Assembly: GCF_001010355.1 (NCBI RefSeq)
Contig: NZ_JPLA01000028.1
Coordinates: forward strand, 6,740-70,739
DNA length: 64,000 nt
From: Dyella japonica DSM 16301
Lineage (GTDB): Bacteria > Pseudomonadota > Gammaproteobacteria > Xanthomonadales > Rhodanobacteraceae
Reading direction: 5' to 3'
Position numbers and translations under genes: made by a program. Positions 48,553 through 56,481 of this stretch are shown here, piece by piece. Below the pieces are notes generated by a model, which was given only the letters and a program-made list of their open reading frames with translations, ran no database searches and was not told the DNA's origin. Positions within the stretch are counted from its first letter, which is position 1. The number at the start of each line of letters is the position of its first letter.

Positions 48553-50811
48553 CTAGCCGCCGCTGGGATACTTCAGCAGCAAGGCCTTGAAGCGCGGCTC
48601 CTCGCGCAACGGATCCCAGATCGGATCGAGCCGCAACGAGGCGCCCGAAATGATCCCGCCGGTCGGCATCGACAGCACGCGATCAAGCAGGGCGATGGCC
48701 TGGTCGTGCTGACCGACGCGCATATAGAGCTGCGCCTGGCAGGCGAGCAGGTCCGCGCCGGTGAGGACATCCTTGGTGACCGGCATCAAGGCGACCGCAC
48801 GCTCGCCTTCAGCGACGGCTTCGGCTTTCTGTCCGAGGCCGGCATAGGCAAAGCCCAGGGCGAGATGCAGGTCCGGGTCTTCCGGCCGTTCGACGAGCGC
48901 GGCGCGCGCATGCTGCGCGACCTCAGTAAACGCCGCAGTTGCCTTGGCCGTGTCGCCCGCCGACTGCGCGGCCCACCCGATGTACAGGCGTCTGGGCAGG
49001 ACGATGTTGTCCGGGTCGTCCCAATTGTCGTTCGTGTCCGCCTCGGCGATCTTGATGGCACCGGCATAGTCGCGCGCCAGCGAGCGCTCGAAATACATGC
49101 CCATGACGTTGCCGGCGTAGGCATTGCTGCCCGGCGACAGCGCTGCAAGCGCGGTACGCAGCGGTGCCAGATCGCCCTTCCACATCAGCGTATTGAAGGC
49201 CAGCGTCACGCGTGCACCGGCCGGGTTGCGACTCAAGGCAAGCGCGGAGGCATAAGCCCGATCGGCATCCGCATAGCGACGCATGCTCTGGTACGTCACG
49301 CCGAGCTGGTTGAAGGCGAATTCACTGTGGGGATCAAGCACGGTGGCCGAACGAAACAGCGACACCGCCTCATCCCAGCGTCCCTGGCGCCTGGCAACTG
49401 CCGCGATGAGGAGTTCGACTGTGGCGCTGTTGGGCAAGGCCTGCCGCGCCAGCTCCAACTGGTTGGTGGCAGCGACGTAATCCCGATGCCCCCAGTAGTG
49501 ATACAGGCCCAACGCGTAATGTCCCTGCCCCAGCTTCGGCTGCAGTGTCAGCGCGCGATCGGCGGCGTTCTTCGCCTCGACCAATCGCTCGTTCCTGCGA
49601 TCGGGGCCGAAGAAATACATCTGCATATGGGCACGCGCCAGCGCGGCATCGGCGAGCGCAAAGTGCGGGTCTTTATCAAGGGCCTGTTGATACAGCGAGA
49701 TCGCCACGGGCAATTCGGTCGATGACAGCACCGGATCATCGTAGGCACGGTTGGCATGCGCGGCAGCCTGCAGATACAGATCATAGGCTGCGGCATTGGA
49801 GGTCGGCGCGGCGTCCATGCGCGCCGTCTCGGCCGAGGTCAGGCGCACCTTCAACGCCTCCGCCACGTTCTGCGCAACTTCACCCTCCACATTGAACACG
49901 TCGTCCAAGGTGCGCGTATAAGCTTTTGCCCAGAGGTGGTTGCCGCTGGCGGCGTCGATCAATTGCACGTTGATCAGCACCTGGTCGCCGACCTTCTGCA
50001 CCGTGCCCTCGAGCAGGGTCGCCACGCCCAGTTCGCGCGCGATCGTTTTCACGTCTTCCGGATGGCTCGGATACTTTTCCGTCGAGGTGCGCGAGATCAC
50101 CTTGAGCCCGCCGATACCCACCAGCTCGGTCAAGATCATGTCTTGCATGCCGCTGGCGAAATACGCGTTGCCCTGATCGGTGCTGAGATTCTCGAACGGA
50201 AGCACGGCGACCGATTTGAGATCGACCGCCGCCGATGCGTCTGCGGGATGACGCGCGAATTGACGGCTGCCGAACAGCAAGGCCGCCACGACAAGCAGCA
50301 CCACGATCGCGGCAATAATCAGCCGGCCAAATCGACGCGGCTCGCCCGTCCTTGGCGGCGCTGCCGGGCTTTCATCCGTTGCAATCGGTGGTGCAGCCGC
50401 GTCGCTGGCGCGCGGCGGAACGAACGCCAGCGCGTCGGCTGGCAGGGGCCGGTTCACCATCAATTCTTCGCGCGACGCGGCCGATCGCACGTCGGCATCA
50501 AGGCGAAAACCAACGCCATGCACGGTATGCAGATAGCGGCTCTCGTCGCCGCTCTCGCCGAGCGCATGACGCAACATCGCGATGACGCGGCTGAGTACGC
50601 CGGGCGTGACGTGGCTATGGCCCCATACCTCATCGAGGATCTCGTCCCGACTCAGCACACGGCCAGGCTCTCGCGCCAACAGCACGAGCACCGCGAACGC
50701 CTTGCGCTCGAGCCCGACCTCTTCGCCATCGACAAACAAGCGATGGCCCAGGGTGTCGATCTCGACCGTACCGAACGCAATCCACGCAGCAGAGGCGGTC
50801 TCTGCAGTCAT
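48553..50811 (-). CDS. CadC-like membrane-linked transcriptional regulator with TPRs
   Basis: 752 residues. The N-terminal winged helix (about 8-108) resembles OmpR/CadC DNA-binding domains (LERKAFAVLVLLAREPGRVLSRDEILDEVWGHSHVTPGVLSRVIAMLRHALGE). One transmembrane helix (LIIAAIVVLLVVAALLFGS) follows, then a periplasmic part with a FlgO-like domain (SVAVLPFENLSTDQGNAYFASGMQDMILTEL) and a tail of TPR-like repeats to about residue 700. It could read an envelope signal and act on DNA at the membrane. Confidence 0.87.
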   Translation of the reverse strand: MTAETASAAWIAFGTVEIDTLGHRLFVDGEEVGLERKAFAVLVLLAREPGRVLSRDEILDEVWGHSHVTPGVLSRVIAMLRHALGESGDESRYLHTVHGVGFRLDADVRSAASREELMVNRPLPADALAFVPPRASDAAAPPIATDESPAAPPRTGEPRRFGRLIIAAIVVLLVVAALLFGSRQFARHPADASAAVDLKSVAVLPFENLSTDQGNAYFASGMQDMILTELVGIGGLKVISRTSTEKYPSHPEDVKTIARELGVATLLEGTVQKVGDQVLINVQLIDAASGNHLWAKAYTRTLDDVFNVEGEVAQNVAEALKVRLTSAETARMDAAPTSNAAAYDLYLQAAAHANRAYDDPVLSSTELPVAISLYQQALDKDPHFALADAALARAHMQMYFFGPDRRNERLVEAKNAADRALTLQPKLGQGHYALGLYHYWGHRDYVAATNQLELARQALPNSATVELLIAAVARRQGRWDEAVSLFRSATVLDPHSEFAFNQLGVTYQSMRRYADADRAYASALALSRNPAGARVTLAFNTLMWKGDLAPLRTALAALSPGSNAYAGNVMGMYFERSLARDYAGAIKIAEADTNDNWDDPDNIVLPRRLYIGWAAQSAGDTAKATAAFTEVAQHARAALVERPEDPDLHLALGFAYAGLGQKAEAVAEGERAVALMPVTKDVLTGADLLACQAQLYMRVGQHDQAIALLDRVLSMPTGGIISGASLRLDPIWDPLREEPRFKALLLKYPSGG

Positions 50812-50944
50812 TGGGTCGACCTCCGTCGCCGCGGCCTGACCAGTTCAGGTTACACCAACTCAGCCGCAAGCCTCGGTGTGGCTCAGGTGTGGATTTCGTT
50901 GTCGGATCAATAACATTTGGCGCCCAGCGCAGCGCGTGGCTTGC

Positions 50945-51169
50945 TCAGCGATCCCGTCGCGGCTTCCTCAGCGGATCGAGCAAGGGCTTGAGCCCGTTGT
51001 GGTCGAGCTCCAGTGCCAGCGCCAGCAGGTTGCCCAGATCGCCGGGCGGAAAGCCCTTGCGGGCATACCAGGCGAGGTAGGCGCCGGGCAGGTCGGCGAT
51101 GAGGCGGCCCTGGTATTTGCCATAGGGCATGCTCATGGTGACCAGGCGCTGCAGGTCTTCGGGCTTCAT
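50945..51169 (-). CDS. DUF3820 family protein
   Basis: 74 residues of the DUF3820 pattern: MPYGKYQGRLIADLPGAYLAWYARKGFPPGDLGNLLALALE. Members are short and often described as quorum-linked or nucleotide-fold proteins, but function is unknown. Four-base overlap (ATGA) with the upstream VOC gene suggests translational coupling. Confidence 0.88.
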   Translation of the reverse strand: MKPEDLQRLVTMSMPYGKYQGRLIADLPGAYLAWYARKGFPPGDLGNLLALALELDHNGLKPLLDPLRKPRRDR

Positions 51170-51588
51170 CGGGCGAACAACTGCGAGCGGTCGGCGAAGG
51201 CTTTGAACTCCAGCGCATTGCCGCAGGGATCGAGCAGGAACAGGGTGGCCTGCTCGCCGGGCTGGCCCTTGAAGCGGATATGCGGCGCCACGACGAAGCG
51301 CGTGCCGCGTGCCTCCAGGCGCCCTGCCAGCGCCTGCCAGTCGTCCATCGACAGCACCACGCCAAAGTGGCGCACCGGCACGTCGTCGCCGTCCACGTCG
51401 TGTGCGCTGACGGCGCGCGTCTCGTCGGGCGCCAGATGCGCCACGATCTGATGGCCGTAGAAATCAAAGTCCACCCAGCTGTCGCTGGACCGGCCTTCGG
51501 GACAACCGAGCAGGTCGCCGTAGAACGCACGCGCGTTCGCCAGCGAGGTGACCGGAAAGGCGAGATGGAACGGCGGCAGGTCGTGCAT
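51166..51588 (-). CDS. VOC (glyoxalase/bleomycin-resistance) family protein
   Basis: 140 residues. Two-babbb fold: FHLAFPVTSLANARAFYGDLLGC at the start and FLLDPCGNALEFKAF at the end, with metal ligands H8 and E in ALEFK and H in VRHFGVVLS. It may be a dioxygenase, glyoxalase or resistance protein; the substrate is unknown. Start at ATG 51588. Confidence 0.87.
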   Translation of the reverse strand: MHDLPPFHLAFPVTSLANARAFYGDLLGCPEGRSSDSWVDFDFYGHQIVAHLAPDETRAVSAHDVDGDDVPVRHFGVVLSMDDWQALAGRLEARGTRFVVAPHIRFKGQPGEQATLFLLDPCGNALEFKAFADRSQLFAR

Positions 51589-51728
51589 GCTCAAGCTCGG
51601 CGATAAGGGCCTGGCTTTATTACCACTACGCGGCGGTTTCACAAACCTGCAAAGTTTCCATTGAAACGGACTGCGTGGAGACTGCTCGCATTCTTGCGTT
51701 CAAGCGGATGCCAAAGCGACTGGCGCGA

Positions 51729-52361
51729 TTACGCGGCACCCGCCGAGCTCTTCTGGCGAAGCCGGTGCGCCGCCTGTTTCGCGCGGTTGCCGCACATCGC
51801 CATGCTGCACCAGCGGCGGGCGTGACCGCGGGTGTGGTCCGCAAAGAGCAAGGTGCAGGTGGGGCCTTCGCAAGCTTTCACGTGTGCGAAGTCTTCATCG
51901 CAGACCAGGCGCGCCATCGCGTCGGCAATCGGCAGCAGCAAGGCGTCGGATGAATTCCAGCGACGGCGCTGCGCCAGCGTGAACACCGTCGACTCGCCGT
52001 GCGGCTCAGCGACGATTTCGCCATAGCGTTCGTCGCGTTTGAGCAAGGCATTGAGCGGCTCAAGCTCCGCCAGCTCGGCGGCCTGCAGTGCATGACCCTT
52101 GTGTTGGCGCACGAAGCCACGGAACCACTCGCGCAGCGCCCTCGCCTGCCCGGCCAGCCGATCGATCTCCCCGGGGATGGCGCGCTCACGTGCCAAGCGC
52201 AGCACCTCAGCGGGCACCAGCTGCGCTTGTTCCAGCCAGCGCAGCAGCCCTTCGCCGTCTTCCAGCCAATCCACGGGCGTGTCCACCGGCGTGGCCACGG
52301 AGTTGAGGAAATCCAGTCCGAGCGAGTCGGCCAGGAAGAGGGCGGGCATGGGTTGTGACAT
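51729..52361 (-). CDS. CGNR zinc-finger/ABATE-domain regulator
   Basis: 210 residues. The N-terminal ABATE domain (FLADSLGLDFLNSVATPVDTPVDWL) is followed by a C-terminal CGNR zinc finger, CEGPTCTLLFADHTRGHARRWCSMAMCGNRAKQAAHRLR, which binds DNA. It is divergent from a hydrolase gene, with four GTTAC/GTAAC half-sites in between, and probably represses that run of genes. Confidence 0.88.
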   Translation of the reverse strand: MSQPMPALFLADSLGLDFLNSVATPVDTPVDWLEDGEGLLRWLEQAQLVPAEVLRLARERAIPGEIDRLAGQARALREWFRGFVRQHKGHALQAAELAELEPLNALLKRDERYGEIVAEPHGESTVFTLAQRRRWNSSDALLLPIADAMARLVCDEDFAHVKACEGPTCTLLFADHTRGHARRWCSMAMCGNRAKQAAHRLRQKSSAGAA

Positions 52362-52381
52362 GGGGTTCTCCTGGGGCCAAA

Positions 52382-52454
52382 GGTAACCGGCTAAAAAGTG
52401 CTTGACAAGTTACATCGCCGTTCGTAACCTCCAAATCGAAATCAAGGCGGTTAC
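52382..52454 (+). promoter_or_regulatory. CGNR-hydrolase intergenic promoter with GTTAC half-sites
   Basis: TTGACA (52402-52407) and TAACCT (52425-52430) with a 17-base spacer lead rightwards. Half-sites GTAACC/GTTAC occur at 52382, 52409, 52424 and 52449; the middle pair forms GTTAC-N10-GTAAC across the promoter. The regulator assignment is inferred. Confidence 0.5.
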
Positions 52455-52516
52455 GTAGATTTCAAGCCATCGGTGGAAGTCGGTTCGCCACCAAAGCCCA
52501 GAGGAGTGGACAACAA

Positions 52517-53206
52517 ATGAATGCGACGACAGCAACGGCAGTGTTGGTCCACGGCGCCTGGGCGGATCCGGCCAGTTGGGCGGGCGTGGCGGAATTACTC
52601 CATTCAAAGCACATTGAGACGGTTACGGTGAGCCTGCCCCTGCTGACCCTGGCTGGCGATGTGGCGGCCATGGACGACGTGCTGGAGCGCATCCCCGGTC
52701 GAGTGGTGCTGGTCGGGCACGCCTACGCAGGTGCGGTGATCGCCGCTAGCCAGAGCCCCAAGGTGGCAGCGCTGGTCTATATCGCCGGGCTGGCACCGGA
52801 CGAGGGCGAGACGGTGGCGGAGGTGTTCAACCGCTACCCGCACGACGAGAAGGCGCCCGCTTTGGCGCCAGGCGAGGACGGCCTGTTCTGGTTGCCGGCT
52901 GAGGCATTCGCCACCGCGTTTGCGCAACACGCCACGGCGCAGCAACAGCAGGTGCTCGCCGCATCGCAGCGGCCTATCTCGCCGGCTGCGATCACCGTGC
53001 CGGTGGGGCGTCCGCTGTGGAAGCAGGTACCGAGCTGGTATCTGGTGGCGCAGCGCGATCACATGATTCCGGAAAAAACCCAACGCTTCATGGCCGAGCG
53101 CATGCATGCGCACACCACCGCGCTACCCGTCGATCACCTGCCCAGCGTCACGGCGCCCGCGCTGGTCGCCGAGATGATCGCTGACGCAGTGCGACACACC
53201 GCCTGA
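52517..53206 (+). CDS. Alpha/beta hydrolase-fold protein lacking the catalytic Ser
   Basis: 229 residues of the esterase/salicylate-esterase-like group (VLVHGAWADPASWAGVAELL). The nucleophile elbow reads VGHAYAGAV, so residue 69 is Ala where Ser is expected, while the probable acid and His remain in AQRDHMIP and PVDHLPSV. It is therefore likely non-hydrolytic or acts by another mechanism. First gene of a four-gene rightward run. Confidence 0.8.
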   Translation: MNATTATAVLVHGAWADPASWAGVAELLHSKHIETVTVSLPLLTLAGDVAAMDDVLERIPGRVVLVGHAYAGAVIAASQSPKVAALVYIAGLAPDEGETVAEVFNRYPHDEKAPALAPGEDGLFWLPAEAFATAFAQHATAQQQQVLAASQRPISPAAITVPVGRPLWKQVPSWYLVAQRDHMIPEKTQRFMAERMHAHTTALPVDHLPSVTAPALVAEMIADAVRHTA

Positions 53207-53244
53207 CCCGCCGCCCATTCACCCTCTCATGCCGGTGACATGAC

Positions 53245-53859
53245 ATGCGCTCTGCTAAACCTTTCGACGCTCGCGTGGCTGCCTTCTCCGACGGCGTGAT
53301 CGCCGTGGTGATCACCCTCATGGTGCTCGAGCTCAAGGCTCCCGAAAGCGGCACGTTTTCTGCGCTATGGCCCCTGTGGCCCACCGTGATGAGTTACGCG
53401 GTGAGTTACCTGTTTATCGCGATCGTATGGGTCAATCACCGGCACCTTCTGCAATACGCGCGACGGGCGACGCCTCGCCTGATCTGGGTGAATTTTGCGC
53501 ACCTGTTCGCGGTGTCGCTGGTGCCGTTCACCACGGCCTGGGTGGCGCGCACGCACCTGGCCGCCGCACCGGTGGCGATCTATGCAGCGGTCTTCGTGGG
53601 CGTGAATGCGGCTTACCGGACCTTCGAAGCCGAAGTGCTCAAGCAGATGGGCGACACGCAGATGTGTCACGCCATGCGTCGCATGGTGCGCCGCCGCTCG
53701 TGGGCCACGCTGGTCATCTTTGCCGCTGCGACGCTGGCGGCGCTGGTCGCCCCGCTGATCGCCTTCGCCATGATCTGCGCGGCGCTGCTGCTCTATCTGC
53801 GCCCCGAGCTGCCCACCCATGGGCGTTTCCACCGCCGCGCCGTGCATCTGGCGCCTTGA
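53245..53859 (+). CDS. TMEM175-type potassium channel protein
   Basis: 204 residues with about six transmembrane helices. The start ARVAAFSDGVIAVVITLMVLEL includes the RxxxFSD signature of bacterial TMEM175 (DUF1211) potassium channels. Later YAVSYLFIAIVWVNHRHLL is also typical. Confidence 0.9.
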   Translation: MRSAKPFDARVAAFSDGVIAVVITLMVLELKAPESGTFSALWPLWPTVMSYAVSYLFIAIVWVNHRHLLQYARRATPRLIWVNFAHLFAVSLVPFTTAWVARTHLAAAPVAIYAAVFVGVNAAYRTFEAEVLKQMGDTQMCHAMRRMVRRRSWATLVIFAAATLAALVAPLIAFAMICAALLLYLRPELPTHGRFHRRAVHLAP

Positions 53860-53901
53860 TTCCCCCCGCTGCAACCGCTTCCCCATCGAAGGAGAACTGC
53901 C

Positions 53902-54753
53902 ATGTCACACATTCACTACCGCACCGCGTCAGCCGATGGTTTCAATATCTTCTACCGCGAAGCAGGCACGCCGGGTAAGCCCAAGCTTCTGCTGCTGCAT
54001 GGCTTCCCGAGCTCGGGCCACATGTTTCGCGATCTGATCCCCCTGCTGAGCGACGACTTCCATATCGTCGCGCCCGACCTGCCGGGCTTCGGCCGCTCGG
54101 ACATGCCGCCGCGCGAGCAGTTCAAGTACACGTTCGACCACCTTGCCGACGTGATCGACCGCTTTACCGAAGTGATCGGATTCGATCGCTACGCTGTCTA
54201 TGTGTTCGACTACGGCGCGCCCACCGGTTTTCGTCTCGCGGTGAAGCATCCCGAACGCATCACCGGCATCATTTCGCAGAACGGCAACGCCTATGTGGAA
54301 GGCCTGAGCGAAGGCTGGAATCCGATTCGCGCCTACTGGGAAAACCGGACCGTAGCGAACCGCGATGCGCTGCGCGCGTTCCTGGCGCCGGAGAGCACGC
54401 GCTGGCAGTACGTCCATGGCGTGCCGGATGAGTCGCTGGTGTCGCCCGATGGCATCGCGCTGGACAACTACTACCTGGCTCGTGAAGGCGCGCACGAGGT
54501 GCAGTTGGATCTGTTCCTGGACTACCAGAGCAATGTGGCGCTCTACCCGACGTTCCAGGCGTATTTCCGCCAGCACCAGCCGCGCTTTCTCGCCGTGTGG
54601 GGCAATCAGGATCCGTTCTTCCTGCCGCCCGGCGCTGAAGCGTTCAAGCGCGATATCCCGCAGGCACAGGTGAACTTTTTCGAGACGGGCCATTTCGCGC
54701 TGGAAACCCATGCTCGCGAGATTGCCGATGCGATCCGCCGCTTTTTCGCCTGA
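53902..54753 (+). CDS. Alpha/beta hydrolase with Asp nucleophile (epoxide hydrolase/dehalogenase-like)
   Basis: 283 residues. LLLHGFPSSGHMFRDLIPLL and VAPDLPGFGRSDMP open the fold, and the elbow VFDYGAPTG carries an Asp nucleophile, as in epoxide hydrolases and haloalkane dehalogenases. The late GHFALETH supplies His. AGGAG precedes the ATG. Probable detoxification or catabolism. Confidence 0.82.
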   Translation: MSHIHYRTASADGFNIFYREAGTPGKPKLLLLHGFPSSGHMFRDLIPLLSDDFHIVAPDLPGFGRSDMPPREQFKYTFDHLADVIDRFTEVIGFDRYAVYVFDYGAPTGFRLAVKHPERITGIISQNGNAYVEGLSEGWNPIRAYWENRTVANRDALRAFLAPESTRWQYVHGVPDESLVSPDGIALDNYYLAREGAHEVQLDLFLDYQSNVALYPTFQAYFRQHQPRFLAVWGNQDPFFLPPGAEAFKRDIPQAQVNFFETGHFALETHAREIADAIRRFFA

Positions 54754-54786
54754 GACGGCACGGCACACTGACGCCAGGAGCACATC

Positions 54787-55557
54787 ATGTCGCTGAAAAC
54801 CGCGCTCGTCACCGGAGCCAGCCAAGGCATCGGCCAGGCCACCGCCATTCGCCTGGCCAAGGACTTCGAGGCCCTCGTGCTGGTCGCGAGGAACCGCGAG
54901 CATCTGGCCGAAACGGCGGCGACGGTCGAAGCCTTGGGCGCCAAAGCTTTGATCATCGATGTTGACCTCGCGGAGAAGCCGTCCGCAAAAGCCGTGGTCG
55001 AGCAGACGCTGTCGGCGTTCGGCCGCATCGACGCCCTGCTCAATATCGCCGGTGCCGTGCCGCAGATCGATCTGTTCGAGATGACCGACGAACAATGGGA
55101 CGCCGGCATGGCGTTGAAGCTGCACGGCGCACGACGACTCACCATCGAAGCCTGGGACGCGCTCAAGCAATCGAACGGCGCGGTGGTGTTTACCTCAGGC
55201 AACTCGGCGATCTTCCCCAAGGCGCCGTACGCAGCGGTGGGCACCATCAATGCCGCCATCGCGGCATTGTCCAAGGCGTTCTCCGATCGCGGCATCACCG
55301 ATGGCGTGCAGGTGAACAGCGTGTTGCCGGGCCCGGTGATGACCGGCCGTCGCCGTTCCTACCTGGAACACTGGGCTCCGCTGCACAACATGACCGCGGC
55401 CGAAGCGATGGAGCGATTTCCGCGCGAAGCCGGCATCGCCCGCTACGGCACGCCGGAGGAGATTGCCGAGCTGATGGCGTTTCTCGTCTCGCCGGCGGCC
55501 CGATGGATGACGGGCTCGATGTTGCGCATGGACGGTGGCGAAGTGAAATCGGTCTAG
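54787..55557 (+). CDS. SDR-family oxidoreductase, altered active site
   Basis: 256 residues. The NAD(P)-binding TGASQGIG and the NIAG motif are present. In the usual YxxxK region the sequence is PYAAVGTINAAI, so Tyr148 has Gly152 where Lys is expected. The C-terminal MTGSMLRMDGG is normal. Activity may be lost or changed. Last gene of the run; a strong hairpin follows. Confidence 0.8.
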   Translation: MSLKTALVTGASQGIGQATAIRLAKDFEALVLVARNREHLAETAATVEALGAKALIIDVDLAEKPSAKAVVEQTLSAFGRIDALLNIAGAVPQIDLFEMTDEQWDAGMALKLHGARRLTIEAWDALKQSNGAVVFTSGNSAIFPKAPYAAVGTINAAIAALSKAFSDRGITDGVQVNSVLPGPVMTGRRRSYLEHWAPLHNMTAAEAMERFPREAGIARYGTPEEIAELMAFLVSPAARWMTGSMLRMDGGEVKSV

Positions 55558-55566
55558 TCAACGTGT

Positions 55567-55593
55567 GCGCTCGATGCAGCCTGCATCGAGCGC
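55567..55593. terminator. Hairpin between convergent genes
   Basis: GCGCTCGATGC-agcct-GCATCGAGCGC, an 11-bp perfect stem with a 5-base loop, 10 bases after the SDR stop and 20 before the stop of the convergent gene. There is no long T-run, so bidirectional termination is likely but not proved. Confidence 0.6.
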
Positions 55594-55613
55594 CACAGCG
55601 CTGTCCTTATCGG

Positions 55614-56384
55614 TCAGTTGTCGTCACCGCTCAACAGCGAACCGACGATGCCGCCGATCAATCCGCCGCCGACCGCTGCACGACCGCCACCGCCCTCATT
55701 GCTCGGTAGATATTCGGCCACCTGATGTGCGAGGCGGGAAATCGGCAGCGTCTGCAACCACACCGTACCTGGGCCGGTCAGCGCGGCCAGGAAAATGCCG
55801 TCGCCGCCAAAGATGGCGTTCTTGATGCCCGGCACGGTGGTGATCTGAAAACTCACCGAGGCCTGGAACGCACCCACGTGGCCGGGGTGAACGCGCAGCG
55901 TCTCGCCGGGGGCCAGGTCCTTGCGGATGAGTTCGCCCGAGAGTTCAAGCCAGGCGGTCCCTGAGCCGCCGACCTTTTGCAGCCTGAAGCCGTCGCCGCC
56001 GAAGATGCCCGCACCCAGCGACTGCTGAAAGCCCACGCCGATGGTCACGTCCGGCGTGGCGCAGAGAAATCCATGGCGATGCACCAGGTATTCATTACCC
56101 GGGCTCACCGATACCGGCACGATATGCCCCGGCACCTTGGTGGCGAAAGCCACTTCGCCCGGCGACTGCACGGCGCGGTATTCGGTCATGAACAAGCTGC
56201 CGCCGCCGACCACGCGCTTGAACATCCCCATCAGCCCACCGCCGCCGCCCATCTGCGTATGCGTGGTCATCTGGATCGATGAGGTCATCCAGGAAAGCTC
56301 GCCGCTCTCGGCATAGATGCTGTCGTTCGGCTCAAGCCGGACTTCCAGCACCGGCATCACCGTGCCTTGTATACGTGTCTGCAT
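55614..56384 (-). CDS. AIM24/TIGR00266 family protein
   Basis: 256 residues. The series GGGSLFMTEYRAVQSPGEVAFATKVPGHIVPV, LGAGIFGGDGFRLQKVGGSGTAWLELSGEL and AIFGGDGIFLAALTGPGTVWLQTLP is that of TIGR00266/AIM24 beta-helix proteins, whose role is unknown. The Gly-rich C-terminus (GGGGRAAVGGGLIGGIVGSLL) is common in the family. It lies after the efflux genes but separated by 98 bases. Confidence 0.9.
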   Translation of the reverse strand: MQTRIQGTVMPVLEVRLEPNDSIYAESGELSWMTSSIQMTTHTQMGGGGGLMGMFKRVVGGGSLFMTEYRAVQSPGEVAFATKVPGHIVPVSVSPGNEYLVHRHGFLCATPDVTIGVGFQQSLGAGIFGGDGFRLQKVGGSGTAWLELSGELIRKDLAPGETLRVHPGHVGAFQASVSFQITTVPGIKNAIFGGDGIFLAALTGPGTVWLQTLPISRLAHQVAEYLPSNEGGGGRAAVGGGLIGGIVGSLLSGDDN

Positions 56385-56481
56385 GGTGCGTACTCCCGAT
56401 CATCAAGGGTTATCAACAATGCTTTGAACGTGCCTCTGCAGAGTCACGCGAATCCAATGGCTTGCCGGCGTCGCCGCGATC

